Source: Lachnospiraceae bacterium
GTDB taxonomy: Bacteria; Bacillota; Clostridia; Lachnospirales; Lachnospiraceae
Assembly: GCA_017934175.1 (NCBI GenBank)
Contig: JAGBKB010000061.1
Location: forward strand, 23,886 to 87,885
Reading direction: 5' to 3'
Length of the DNA stretch: 64,000 bases
Below are positions 25,707-34,427 of the stretch, one piece after another. How positions within the stretch are numbered: position 1 is the stretch's first letter; each line of letters starts with the position of its first letter. The notes under the pieces were generated by a model. The model saw only the letters and a list, made by a program, of their open reading frames with translations. It had not been told where the DNA came from and ran no database searches. Position numbers and translations under genes: made by a program.

Positions 25707-26981
25707 ATGGCAGACAGACACGAAATGTGGAAATTACTTGGTATGAATATTGAGCAACACGATGTATTATGTTCAGTTCTTCCAGGTGCAGTAGGTGATG
25801 TATTTATGTCACAAAAAAATAGACCAAAGGGAATGGAATTCTGGGATATGGTAGTTGCTGATGTTCATGGAATTCGCCCAGCAGAATTGATTGAAGAACA
25901 AAAGAAAGGTAGAAAAGTATTTGGAACTTTTTGTGTATATGTTCCAGATGAAGTAATAATTGCTTGTAATGGTATTGTCACAGGACTTTGTGGTGGTTCA
26001 CAGTTCTGGGTTCCAGATGGTGAGGCAGTTCTTCCAAAAAATACTTGCCCACTTATAAAGGCATCTGTAGGTGCAAGACTTGGAAAAACTTGCCCATTCT
26101 TTAGAATTGCTGATATGTATGTTGGTGAGACTACTTGTGATGGCAAAAAGAAAGCATATGAGATTTTAGGTGAAGATGTACCTATGTATGTAATGGATGT
26201 TCCTCAAATGAAGAGACCAGAAGATATAGAGAGATGGGCACATGAGATAGCACTATTTGCTAAGAAAGTTGAAGAATTTACTGGAGTAAAACTTACTGTA
26301 GAAAACTTAAAGAATGCTATTCATATAGTTAATGAGAAGAGAAAAGCAATGCAAAGAGTTTATGACACAAGAAAGAATAAGACTCTTCCAATTTCAGGTA
26401 GAGATTCACTTCTTATGACACAAATATCATTCTTTGATGACCCAGAGAGATGTGCAACAATGTGCAATAAACTTGCTGATGAATTAGAGCAAAGAGTAAA
26501 AGATAACGTATCAGTAGTTGATGCAGGAACAAAGAGAATACTTGTTACAGGAACTCCACTCGCTATTCCTAACTGGAAACTTCATAATATCATCGAGACT
26601 ACAGGCGCTGTTGTTGTATGTGAAGAGATGTGTACAGGAACAAGATATTTTGAAAATCTTGTTGATGAAAATATTAATTCTCTTGAAGAAGGATTTAAAG
26701 CACTTGCAAATAGATATATGAAGACAAACTGTGCTTGCTTTACTCCAAATACTGGAAGAATTGATGATATAAAGAGAATGGTTAAAGAATATAATGTAGA
26801 TGGAGTAATAGATTGCAATCTTAAGTTCTGTTGCCTCTATGATACAGAGAAATTTTCAGTTGGTCGCGCTCTTAAAGAAGCAAATATTCCAGTTTTACAA
26901 CTTGAGACAGATTATACAGATACAGATGCAGAGCAATTAAGAACTCGTATTGGTGCATTTGTAGAGATGTTAAGTAAATAA
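25707..26981 (+). CDS. Double-cubane cluster protein / HgdB-like dehydratase-family subunit
   Basis: The 424-residue protein belongs to the 2-hydroxyglutaryl-CoA dehydratase D family. It carries the strongly conserved V-G-E-T-T-C-D-G-K-K-K and C-P-L-I-K segments seen in the YjiM/double-cubane-type proteins, with many cysteines for an iron-sulfur cluster. With one activator and no second dehydratase subunit, it fits the double-cubane reductase type better than a CoA-ester dehydratase. These perform ATP-dependent reduction of small molecules; the natural substrate is unknown. It follows its activator by 21 bases and precedes a DUF3343 gene by 7 bases. A paralogue is at 40570-41718. Confidence 0.9.
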   Translation: MADRHEMWKLLGMNIEQHDVLCSVLPGAVGDVFMSQKNRPKGMEFWDMVVADVHGIRPAELIEEQKKGRKVFGTFCVYVPDEVIIACNGIVTGLCGGSQFWVPDGEAVLPKNTCPLIKASVGARLGKTCPFFRIADMYVGETTCDGKKKAYEILGEDVPMYVMDVPQMKRPEDIERWAHEIALFAKKVEEFTGVKLTVENLKNAIHIVNEKRKAMQRVYDTRKNKTLPISGRDSLLMTQISFFDDPERCATMCNKLADELEQRVKDNVSVVDAGTKRILVTGTPLAIPNWKLHNIIETTGAVVVCEEMCTGTRYFENLVDENINSLEEGFKALANRYMKTNCACFTPNTGRIDDIKRMVKEYNVDGVIDCNLKFCCLYDTEKFSVGRALKEANIPVLQLETDYTDTDAEQLRTRIGAFVEMLSK

Positions 26982-26988
26982 GAGATTT

Positions 26989-27261
26989 ATGGATAATTCG
27001 GAGTTTCACTATTACATAACATTTGATACATATGAAGAAGCAATGGCTATGCATGATGATTTGGATAAATCCTTAATTAACAATAAAATATCACCAGCGC
27101 CCCTTGACTTGGTCGAGGGGGTCTGCTGTGGTGTTTCATTAATGATAGAGCCAGAAGATAAAGAAAAAATTGAAAAATATTTAAATGAAACAAGTTTTAA
27201 ATACTTAAGATTTGTAAAAGCAGAAAGAACTTTTAAACCTAAAAGAGATAGATATTGTTAA
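26989..27261 (+). CDS. DUF3343 putative Se/S carrier-like protein (copy 1)
   Basis: The 90-residue protein has the DUF3343 pattern: an N-terminal strand-helix followed by a proline segment and a conserved cysteine motif (A-P-L-D-L-V-E-G-V-C-C-G-V). Family members occur beside selenium genes, YedF and double-cubane proteins, and have been proposed to carry selenium or sulfur; this is not proven. It starts 7 bases after the double-cubane gene. A GC-rich hairpin (27098-27120, CCCCTTGA with TCGAGGGG) lies within the coding region, unlike its AT-rich surroundings. Two more copies are in this island. Confidence 0.85.
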   Translation: MDNSEFHYYITFDTYEEAMAMHDDLDKSLINNKISPAPLDLVEGVCCGVSLMIEPEDKEKIEKYLNETSFKYLRFVKAERTFKPKRDRYC

Positions 27262-27287
27262 AAAAGAGTATGAGTGGAATCAGTTAA

Positions 27288-28265
27288 ATGGAATTACTAA
27301 AAGATATTATGATAAATATATATCTAAATATGTATTCGTATACTTGTTATGTAATTATTGGGATAGTATTATACATTATAATTTACTTTTTAGCATGGAA
27401 ATTAAACTTTAACATTGCTGTATTAAAAGTAGTAATAACATTGCTTGCATTATTTTTACCAATATGTAGTTGTATATCTATTACTTTTCTATTGTATAAG
27501 AGAATAATTAAAGATGAAAAGTTTGTATTGGTGATATATTTGATTAGCATCTTTTTCAACATTTCAGGGTTTTTATTTATATACTTGTATTTTGGGTCAA
27601 TGGTGTTTAGCGTATATGTATTGGTCTTAGCACTTATTTTGATTATATTATATAAAGTTTTGAGTATAGTAGAAAAGAGTAAAAATAGACCTTCAAAATG
27701 TAATGATGAAATGTATAAAAGTATATCTAATTTATACTATATATCTAATTTTATATTTATTCATTTTATATCTTTGGTAATTATGAGTGTTATAAATGCA
27801 GTGTTTATAAATGTTCAATATATTGATGTTGCTGGAACTAATATAAATTTATCAATTTTTATGTTTAATAATATAGTGCTTAATTATTTTTGTATTCCCA
27901 ATGATATATTAAAAATGAGTCAATATATGTATATAGGATATAGTGTTTCATTAATAATTCCTGTGATTTATATCGCAACTATAATGAATCTACCTGATTT
28001 TTTATTAATAATTACACAGTTTAAATGTAAATTATTTTATTTTATAGCGACATTGTTGACCAGCATTGTGATAGGTATAGTTTTTTATATTTTTGATAGT
28101 AATGATATGATTAGTAAAACTAGTATTTGCTATAATGATAACTTGTGTAAATGGGCAAGTATATTGAATGTTAATCCTGGTAACTATATAAGAATCATAT
28201 CAATTATTATATATATATTATTATTGTTATATTATTCACAAAAAAAAGGAGAGTTAAAGTTATGA
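27288..28265 (+). CDS. Polytopic membrane protein with a PICSC motif, possible diverged UPF0718 permease
   Basis: The 325-residue protein has about eight hydrophobic segments. In the second it carries L-P-I-C-S-C-I-S-I, matching I-P-I-C-S-C-G-T-I in the permease encoded at 32210-33289. The rest is poorly conserved and the second half lacks the family's second signature. I therefore infer a diverged relative, not a standard member. Its stop overlaps the next start (ATGA-type overlap at 28262-28265), so it is co-translated with the following lipoprotein and is part of the same transport operon. Confidence 0.6.
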   Translation: MELLKDIMINIYLNMYSYTCYVIIGIVLYIIIYFLAWKLNFNIAVLKVVITLLALFLPICSCISITFLLYKRIIKDEKFVLVIYLISIFFNISGFLFIYLYFGSMVFSVYVLVLALILIILYKVLSIVEKSKNRPSKCNDEMYKSISNLYYISNFIFIHFISLVIMSVINAVFINVQYIDVAGTNINLSIFMFNNIVLNYFCIPNDILKMSQYMYIGYSVSLIIPVIYIATIMNLPDFLLIITQFKCKLFYFIATLLTSIVIGIVFYIFDSNDMISKTSICYNDNLCKWASILNVNPGNYIRIISIIIYILLLLYYSQKKGELKL

Positions 28266-29563
28266 AAAGTAGAGTTTTATCAATTTGTTTAGTATTAAGT
28301 ATGTCTTTAATGTTGTTTTCTTGTGGAGATAGTGGTAGTCAAACAGCAATCAAACAGGATACTGCTAATGTAAACCCACTTGCAAAAACACCTTATAGCG
28401 AAGGCCCTGATACTATTGAAAATATAGTAAAAAAATTAGTATCAGGCTATAATCTTCCAGAATTAAGTGAAGAAGATAAAAATTATGAAATTAATATGGG
28501 ATACTATAACTGTGATCATATGACAGCAGGACCTATAGGTGAGTTTGCTGGCATCTATAAGGCACTTGGAATGAATGTAAAACTTACTGGAAATGCAAAT
28601 GTGCCAGCAGCGATGCAAGCAGGTCAAATGGATATAGCATATTGTGGTTGGACAACAACTTTATCAGCAGTTCAAAAAGGTGTTCCACTTTTTATCGCTG
28701 CAGAGAATCATATAGGTGGTGCAGAATATTTGGTAGTGCGCAAGGGAATTGATATGAGCAATCCAGAAAATTTATATGGTAAATCAGTGTCATTTGGAAC
28801 TGATCCAGAGACAACTAATTTAAACTGGGCAGAGTGGACAACAAAACTTGGACTTGATAGAGATTCAAGTAAGTATGAAGGTGTAGCCATGAAAGATGCT
28901 GAAGAGTATACTGCTATGAAAGCAGGACACCTTGATGCATATATATGCTGCGACCCTTGGGGAACTATGGCACAATATTCAAATGGTAAAGATATAGATT
29001 CAGTAGGAAATATTATTATAAGACAAGATACAGATAGAACTAAAGATGGTTTGGGACATGGAACCTGTTGCAAAGTGGCTATGAATTATAATTTTGCAAA
29101 AGAACATCCAAGGCTTGCAGAAAGATTATTACTTGCTCATACTATAACTTTGCAGTTCTGTTATGAACATCCATATTTTGCCTCACTTGGATTTTCAGCA
29201 TATTACAATGTTCCAGTGAAAGTTGCACTTGAAAACTTCTGGAGAAAATTTGTAAATGAAGGAAGAACCTTAAGATGGGATTTAAATGTCGATTATATGA
29301 GAAATCAACTTAATACTATGAAACATTATGGTATAAGAGATGATATAAATACAGTAAATGTTGAAGATTATGTTGATTTACAATATTTTAATAATAGTGG
29401 TGCTATAGATTTTGAAGATTTTATAAAGAAAAATATAGACCCAGTATTTCCAGAGACTCAAGACTGGGAAACATACAATAAAGTAGCACTTGCTATAGAT
29501 GGAATTAATGAAAGTGATATTCCTGAATATGTTACACTTGATGATTTGAAATTAATAAAATAA
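28262..29563 (+). CDS. ABC transporter substrate-binding lipoprotein (SsuA/NMT1-like)
   Basis: The 433-residue protein has a lipoprotein signal (hydrophobic h-region and lipobox L-F-S-C21), then a type 2 periplasmic-binding fold resembling sulfonate/nitrate binding proteins (G-Q-M-D-I-A-Y-C-G-W region, A-G-H-L-D-A-Y). It has adjacent cysteines in Y-I-C-C-D-P-W and H-G-T-C-C-K, which the common sulfonate binders lack. This suggests a thiophilic or metal-like ligand (inference). It is the first solute-binding subunit of the ABC set that continues with 29588-31933. Confidence 0.88.
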   Translation: MKSRVLSICLVLSMSLMLFSCGDSGSQTAIKQDTANVNPLAKTPYSEGPDTIENIVKKLVSGYNLPELSEEDKNYEINMGYYNCDHMTAGPIGEFAGIYKALGMNVKLTGNANVPAAMQAGQMDIAYCGWTTTLSAVQKGVPLFIAAENHIGGAEYLVVRKGIDMSNPENLYGKSVSFGTDPETTNLNWAEWTTKLGLDRDSSKYEGVAMKDAEEYTAMKAGHLDAYICCDPWGTMAQYSNGKDIDSVGNIIIRQDTDRTKDGLGHGTCCKVAMNYNFAKEHPRLAERLLLAHTITLQFCYEHPYFASLGFSAYYNVPVKVALENFWRKFVNEGRTLRWDLNVDYMRNQLNTMKHYGIRDDINTVNVEDYVDLQYFNNSGAIDFEDFIKKNIDPVFPETQDWETYNKVALAIDGINESDIPEYVTLDDLKLIK

Positions 29564-29587
29564 AAATTAGATTATTCATAAAACTTG

Positions 29588-30382
29588 ATGATGAAAATAA
29601 AAAATAGTTTATTTGTTATTGCTTTTTTGCTATTAATTTTATTTTGTTATAAGATAAATAATGATAATAAAAGCAGTGAAATTAGGATAGCTTATACTAA
29701 TGATTTATCAGGATTTATATTTAAAGATATAGAAAATGATAAGAATAGTGGTCTTGACTTTAAAGAATATAAATTTATGGACTTGGGAGATTGTTGTGGT
29801 TCAAATGCACAATTTGCATTTGCAACAAATCAAATTGACTTAGCAATTCTTTGTCCAGATGCCATTAATTATTTAGATGAAGTAGATAATAATAATTACA
29901 TATCAATTGGCAATGTAATATATGATAGTGAAATACTTATAAGTGAAAAAGATAAGGCCAGTATTAAAGTTGTAGGATATATGAATAGAAGGGAAAGGCA
30001 GAGAGAGATACTTAGCAGTTATTTTGAAGATAATGTGTCGTTTGTGCCTATGACCCCATTATCACTTGGTTATGCACTAAAATCTAATGTTATTGATGCT
30101 GCATATGTAGATATAAGTACTTATTTGCAACTTGATTATGATGGAGTGACGCTTACAAATGACAATGCAACACAAACAATTGTAATAAATAAAAAAGTAA
30201 TGAATAGTGATAAGATAAAGAAAATCATAACACTGTATAATGAAAAGGTAAGGCAAATTAAAAATGAAGATGAATTATATGATTTTTTATCTAAACATTT
30301 AAGACTAAATAATAAAGAGGCGGTATTAAAAAAATGGAGAGACCAAAAAACAAAATTTGGGATGTTAAGGCAAGAAGATTAG
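29588..30382 (+). CDS. saoB: Second ABC substrate-binding protein, SaoB-like
   Basis: The 264-residue protein has an N-terminal signal/anchor helix without a lipobox cysteine, followed by a smaller substrate-binding-like domain. It carries D-C-C-G-S near residue 56 and a second cysteine in A-I-L-C-P-D. In related loci I recall that one of these positions may be selenocysteine, and such proteins are named SaoB; here both are cysteine codons. The start is uncertain (TTG 29585, ATG 29588 or 29591; none has a good ribosome binding site). The 3' end overlaps the permease gene by 49 bases. The symbol is from memory of family naming. Confidence 0.72.
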   Translation: MMKIKNSLFVIAFLLLILFCYKINNDNKSSEIRIAYTNDLSGFIFKDIENDKNSGLDFKEYKFMDLGDCCGSNAQFAFATNQIDLAILCPDAINYLDEVDNNNYISIGNVIYDSEILISEKDKASIKVVGYMNRRERQREILSSYFEDNVSFVPMTPLSLGYALKSNVIDAAYVDISTYLQLDYDGVTLTNDNATQTIVINKKVMNSDKIKKIITLYNEKVRQIKNEDELYDFLSKHLRLNNKEAVLKKWRDQKTKFGMLRQED

Positions 30383-31143
30383 AACTTGTTAATGACACAT
30401 ATCTTGGGTATATAGTTTTGATGATTTTATGTGCCATTTGGTTTTTTGCATCTAAAAATATAAAAAGTGAATTGATTTTACCAAGTTTTGAAAAAACTGC
30501 AGTAGAATTTTTAACTGGGTGGACAAATAAAAGAGTAATGACAAACTTTTGGATAACACTTAAAAGAGTGTTATTAGGTGTTGGTTATGCAATAGTAGTA
30601 GGAACAATAATTGGAATTGGAATGGGTTATTCAAAAAAAGTATATAATGCATTATCGCCTATAATCAATTCAATAAGACAAATACCTATTATGACTTGGG
30701 TTCCACTTTCAATAATATGGTTTGGACTTGGTGAGGGTCCCACAATATTTTTGATATTTATGAGTGCAGTATTTCCACTTACTATCAATGTAATTGATGG
30801 TGTGGCAAATATTGATCAAAATCTTGTGTATGCATCAAGAAGTATGGGAGCATCATTATCAGATATTATAAGAGATATAATATTACCAGGAGCATTTCCA
30901 TCATTCTTGACAGGTGTTAGACTTGCAATAGGTGGAGGTTGGCAAAGTGTAATATGAGCGGAGTTCATTGCCACGTCAAGTGGCATAGGTTTTATCATGG
31001 TAGAAGCACAAAATAGACTTAATACATCTACATTGTATGCTCTCATGATAATGGCGGCAATTATTGGTTTTGCTATTGATCAAGTTTTAAGAGTGGTAGA
31101 GAGAAGTCTTACAAGATGGAGATATAAAGATGGAGTGTCTTAA
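30334..31143 (+). CDS. saoP: ABC transporter permease, probable selenoprotein (UGA = Sec208), SaoP-like
   Basis: The frame from ATG 30334 meets TGA at 30955-30957 and then continues uninterrupted with clear homology to the family until TAA at 31141. The whole is 269 residues, normal for SsuC/TauC-type permeases. Before the TGA are the E-A-A-type loop (M-G-A-S-L-S-D then I-L-P-G-A) and G-G-G-W-Q-S-V-I. After it comes A-E-F-I-A-T-S-S-G-I-G-F, the standard next helix. Other permeases have a hydrophobic residue there (F in the paralogue at 38585). A 6-bp hairpin (30969-30985, TGCCAC/GTGGCA, loop GTCAA) begins 11 bases after the UGA, as in a bacterial SECIS. The organism uses selenocysteine. A nonsense mutation is the alternative. 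The end overlaps the ATPase start by 14 bases. Confidence 0.72.
30969..30985 (+). promoter_or_regulatory. Candidate bSECIS hairpin in the ABC permease gene
   Basis: Perfect 6-bp stem TGCCAC/GTGGCA with loop GTCAA, first loop base G, starting 11 bases after the in-frame TGA. grdB in this window has a 6-bp stem with a G-first loop 12 bases after its UGA; E. coli fdhF uses 11. Confidence 0.6.
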
Positions 31144-31933
31144 AATTGATAATATTACAAAAGTATATAAAGGCAACAAAAAAGAACCTGACAAGATAGT
31201 ATTAAAAGACATATCTTTTTCAATAAATGAAGGAGAGTTTGTATGCTTACTTGGACCATCAGGTTGTGGGAAGACTACACTCTTAACTATGATGGGTGGT
31301 TTTTTGGAACCAACATCTGGCAAAATATTACTTGATGGTAATGAAATTAAAGGGCCTGGAAGTGAAAGAGGATATGTATTTCAAAATTATGCTTTGTTTC
31401 CTTGGATGACAGTTAAAGAAAATATAGCTTATGGATTAAAATTCAGCACTAAAACTAAAGAAGAAAAAGAAGAACGAGTTAAATATCTGATAAATATGGC
31501 ACGATTAAATGGAAATGAAAAAAAGTTTCCAATTCAGTTATCGGGAGGAATGCAACAAAGAGTTGCTGTAGCAAGAGCACTTGCAGGGTTCCCAAGAGTA
31601 TTACTTCTTGATGAACCACTTGGTGCAATAGATTTTCAGATGAGAGAATTACTTCAAAATGAACTTGATCAGATGGTTCAAGAAGCACATATAACTGCAG
31701 TTATGGTAACTCATGATGTGTCTGAATCTGTGTTTATGAGTGATAGAGTTATAGTTCTTGGAAATAACCATGGACATATAGTTTCAGACTACAAAATAGA
31801 TTTACCAAGAAGAAGAGATAGAGAAAGTGAAGAGTTTAAAAAATGTGTTACTGAACTTACATCACTTGTAAGAATTGCATTTAATGAAAATATCACAGCT
31901 GGAGAAGCATGTATTATGAAAAGGAGAAAATAA
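31130..31933 (+). CDS. saoA: ABC transporter ATP-binding protein, SaoA-like
   Basis: The 267-residue ATPase has Walker A G-P-S-G-C-G-K-T-T, Q-loop F-Q-N-Y-A-L-F-P-W, signature L-S-G-G-M-Q-Q-R, Walker B L-L-L-D-E-P and the switch histidine in T-H-D-V. It is close to the SsuB/TauB class and drives the permease encoded just upstream, with which it overlaps by 14 bases. That overlap shows that read-through of the permease TGA matters for coupling. The symbol follows the sao naming as I remember it. Confidence 0.93.
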   Translation: MECLKIDNITKVYKGNKKEPDKIVLKDISFSINEGEFVCLLGPSGCGKTTLLTMMGGFLEPTSGKILLDGNEIKGPGSERGYVFQNYALFPWMTVKENIAYGLKFSTKTKEEKEERVKYLINMARLNGNEKKFPIQLSGGMQQRVAVARALAGFPRVLLLDEPLGAIDFQMRELLQNELDQMVQEAHITAVMVTHDVSESVFMSDRVIVLGNNHGHIVSDYKIDLPRRRDRESEEFKKCVTELTSLVRIAFNENITAGEACIMKRRK

Positions 31934-31934
31934 T

Positions 31935-32198
31935 ATGAAACATCCATGTATTGAATTTATTATTGCTTGCTCATGTTGTCAAATTTATAATGAGTTTGTA
32001 AAAGAACTTGCAAAAGATTATCCAAATGTTGAAACTAAAATATATGTTGCAGGAGAGGATTTTGATTACATACCAAAATATGGTGCATTATCAAGTACAA
32101 TACTTGTAATTAACGAAAAAGAAAAAATTACTGATATATCTAAAACTACAATAAGGGCAGCATTTGAAAAAGCAAATGAGAGTGCAAAAGTAGAATAG
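31935..32198 (+). CDS. saoT: Thioredoxin-like protein, SaoT-like
   Basis: The 87-residue protein has a minimal thioredoxin-like fold with C-S-C-C-Q at residues 12-16 in place of a C-x-x-C site. Small redox proteins of this kind are usually paired with UPF0718 permeases, and the permease gene follows after 12 bases. In related loci the equivalent protein may contain selenocysteine; here it is cysteine. It probably transfers reducing power or the thiophilic ligand to the permease (inference). Confidence 0.8.
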   Translation: MKHPCIEFIIACSCCQIYNEFVKELAKDYPNVETKIYVAGEDFDYIPKYGALSSTILVINEKEKITDISKTTIRAAFEKANESAKVE

Positions 32199-32209
32199 AT
32201 AGGGTTTAT

Positions 32210-33289
32210 ATGAATGAAGTTTTAGATTTTTTGAAAAGTGTTTTTATTACTGCTTGGAGTTTTTTAAATTCGGCTTCATGCTATATAGTGATATCGTTTG
32301 TAATAGCAGGAATAATTCATGAATTTGTAGGAATTGAGCAGATGAAAAAATTTGCTATAGGAACTACCAAAATATCTGGGATTGTAGCAACAACTGTAAT
32401 TGGAATGATTATACCTATATGTAGTTGTGGAACTATCCCACTTGGTATAAGTATGTATTATAGTGGAGCATACTTGGGACCAGTACTAACCTTTATGACT
32501 TCGTCTCCGATGATAAATCCTATAGCATTAGTACTTTCATATGGCTTACTTGGAAAGGAGATAGCAACGATTTATCTTATAACAGGATTTGTAGCACCAT
32601 TTTTAATTGGAATTATAGCAAATAAATTTGCTGGACCAGAATTATATTATAAACCTGCTTATGAAAATGCAAATAAACAAATTCAATTAGAAAAAGAGAA
32701 GAAAAGTTTTTTTTCAAAAATTAAAAGTGGTTTGCATTGGTCATTTTTTGAGTTATCAGTAGTTATAAGTAAATTTACAGTTTCTGGTATGCTTATAGCA
32801 GGAATATTATTTTCAGTTGTGCCACAAACGATGATACAGAGATACCTTGGAAATCCAGGAGCAATTTCACTTCTTGGTATAACTGTAGTTGCTTGTCTTA
32901 TGTATGTCTGTGCAGTTGGTCACATACCATTTATAGCAGCCATTGTAGCAAGTGGAGCAGCGCCTGGAGTTGCTATAACTTTTCTTATGGCTGGATGTGC
33001 TACAAATATTGCAGAGTTATTATCAATACGAAAACTAATAGGTAAAAGAGCAGTAATATTATATGCAACTTCAGTTATATTATTGTCAGAAATTGTAGGG
33101 TATATTACAAATTTGCTGTTACCAAATTTTAAACCAGTACTTAGGTATGATAATATTACCCACAGCATTTCATATGCAAATAAATTTATAATAGAGTTTC
33201 CAACAGCACTTAAGTATAGTTGCAGTATATTACTAATTTTTTATTCACTAATATCTTTATATCGTTATTTAAAAAAGAAAAAATATTAG
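32210..33289 (+). CDS. saoE: UPF0718-type permease/efflux protein, SaoE-like
   Basis: The 359-residue membrane protein has eight or so helices and the UPF0718/DUF318 signatures: I-P-I-C-S-C-G-T-I-P-L-G near residue 63, followed by M-T-S-S-P-M-I-N-P. The second-half motif has V-A-C-L-M-Y-V-C-A-V-G-H-I-P-F and G-C-A-T-N. The paired cysteines in helices suggest transport of a thiophilic species. It lies between the thioredoxin-like saoT and the Cys-Cys protein, all on one strand with short spacings. Confidence 0.88.
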   Translation: MNEVLDFLKSVFITAWSFLNSASCYIVISFVIAGIIHEFVGIEQMKKFAIGTTKISGIVATTVIGMIIPICSCGTIPLGISMYYSGAYLGPVLTFMTSSPMINPIALVLSYGLLGKEIATIYLITGFVAPFLIGIIANKFAGPELYYKPAYENANKQIQLEKEKKSFFSKIKSGLHWSFFELSVVISKFTVSGMLIAGILFSVVPQTMIQRYLGNPGAISLLGITVVACLMYVCAVGHIPFIAAIVASGAAPGVAITFLMAGCATNIAELLSIRKLIGKRAVILYATSVILLSEIVGYITNLLLPNFKPVLRYDNITHSISYANKFIIEFPTALKYSCSILLIFYSLISLYRYLKKKKY

Positions 33290-33374
33290 CATAGTTATAG
33301 TAAGTTTTACGAGTTATTTAGTTTAAGAGAGTTATGTGGAATTAATATATAGGAATGTTTTATCACTAAAAAAA

Positions 33375-33878
33375 ATGATGAATAAAAAAACATTAAAAAT
33401 AATTATAATATTTATATTAATTATTGCAGGAATTTTTGCTCTTAGTCATTTAAGAAAATATTTGAATGTAACAACAAAAAATTATTTACGTGATGTTGAA
33501 ACATTTGCAAAACCTGTGAGTGAAGAGAATAACTTACTTAAAGAGTTTAAAAGATTATTTAGTGAAAGAATAGTTATACTGGCCTGTGAAGAAGATATAA
33601 ATAATGATAATAGAAAAGATATAGTGGTTATTTCAAAATTAAATGACGATATATCAACTATAGCATTACTTGATATGGGTGAGGAGTTTAAAACTACTGA
33701 ACCAATACCTGCTCCAAGAGAAAATCAATATATGAAATTTTTTAATATGGATAATGAAGGTGCTATTGAGATTTTAATTACTGGAGAAAAAAAAGGTCAG
33801 GTTGGTTATGCTATTTATAAATATGAAGATGGAAAACTCATAGATATATTTGGTGAAGGTATGGAAGATTGTTGTTAA
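33375..33878 (+). CDS. saoC: Membrane-anchored protein ending in Cys-Cys, SaoC-like
   Basis: The protein has one N-terminal hydrophobic anchor (T-L-K-I-I-I-I-F-I-L) and an extracytoplasmic domain with an FG-GAP/VCBS-like calcium-loop flavour (N-N-D-N-R-K-D-I). It ends exactly in M-E-D-C-C. A free Cys-Cys carboxyl terminus is the hallmark of the family I recall as SaoC, in which one of the two may be selenocysteine. The start is uncertain: GTG 33336 gives 180 residues, and ATG 33375 puts the anchor at the N-terminus and is preferred. It follows the permease by 85 bases. Confidence 0.75.
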   Translation: MMNKKTLKIIIIFILIIAGIFALSHLRKYLNVTTKNYLRDVETFAKPVSEENNLLKEFKRLFSERIVILACEEDINNDNRKDIVVISKLNDDISTIALLDMGEEFKTTEPIPAPRENQYMKFFNMDNEGAIEILITGEKKGQVGYAIYKYEDGKLIDIFGEGMEDCC

Positions 33879-33997
33879 TTATAAGGGTGAGTTTAAATGT
33901 TTCTTGTCTTTTGTAGAATGATTTATATGTATCTAAATAATTTTTTGAATCTCAAAAGTCTACAGAAACTTTTATGAACCCTAAAAATAAATTAAAA

Positions 33998-34035
33998 GGA
34001 GGAGTATAGTTTTAAGCTATACAAAAAAAAAAGAA
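33998..34035 (+). promoter_or_regulatory. Ribosome binding site separated from its ATG by a hairpin (saoD)
   Basis: GGAGGAG (33998-34004) is 31 bases before ATG 34036. Between them is a perfect 6-bp hairpin, GTATAG (34004-34009) with CTATAC (34017-34022), then an A-rich spacer. Folding would bring the site to a normal distance. The same layout occurs at 37325-37371. Confidence 0.55.
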
Positions 34036-34368
34036 ATGAAAGTAGCTTATTTAATGGAATCAGAACATGCAAGAGAGATATTGGAAAATATGATTATCCC
34101 TCAACTTGAAAAAGGGACACATGTTGCAGAAGTAGTAGGAATGATGTTCTTCTTTGACAATTGTTATATGTTAGTTGAAGGGAATGATATTGCTAACCGC
34201 TTAGCAAAAATTGCAGAGAAAACAGGTATGCTTCTTATGGCATGTGATAGATGCTGTATTTTAAGAGAAATTGATAAGAAATTAGTTTCTCCAGCAGGAA
34301 TAGGATGTTTCCCAAATGTATATCAAGCACTAAGTGGTGTAGGTGTTGACCAAGTTATAACATTATAA
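34036..34368 (+). CDS. saoD: DsrE-related small protein, SaoD-like
   Basis: The 110-residue protein has a DsrE/TusD-like alternating strand-helix pattern. It has cysteines in D-N-C-Y, A-C-D-R-C-C-I-L and I-G-C-F-P near the C-terminus. DsrE-fold proteins carry persulfide or perselenide. The C-D-R-C-C cluster continues the adjacent-cysteine theme of the island. The symbol follows sao family naming as I remember it. Translation starts after an unusual hairpin placed between the ribosome binding site and the ATG. Confidence 0.78.
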   Translation: MKVAYLMESEHAREILENMIIPQLEKGTHVAEVVGMMFFFDNCYMLVEGNDIANRLAKIAEKTGMLLMACDRCCILREIDKKLVSPAGIGCFPNVYQALSGVGVDQVITL

Positions 34369-34427
34369 TCGTAGATTAGAGTTTGGTAAATTATAATGTT
34401 GAGTAATAAAGGTACATTAATAGAGTA

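Noticed and set aside
30334..30957. Truncated permease or pseudogene
   Set aside because: The downstream frame keeps family-typical sequence and coupling overlap, and a SECIS-like hairpin has correct spacing; a nonsense mutation remains possible but is less likely.
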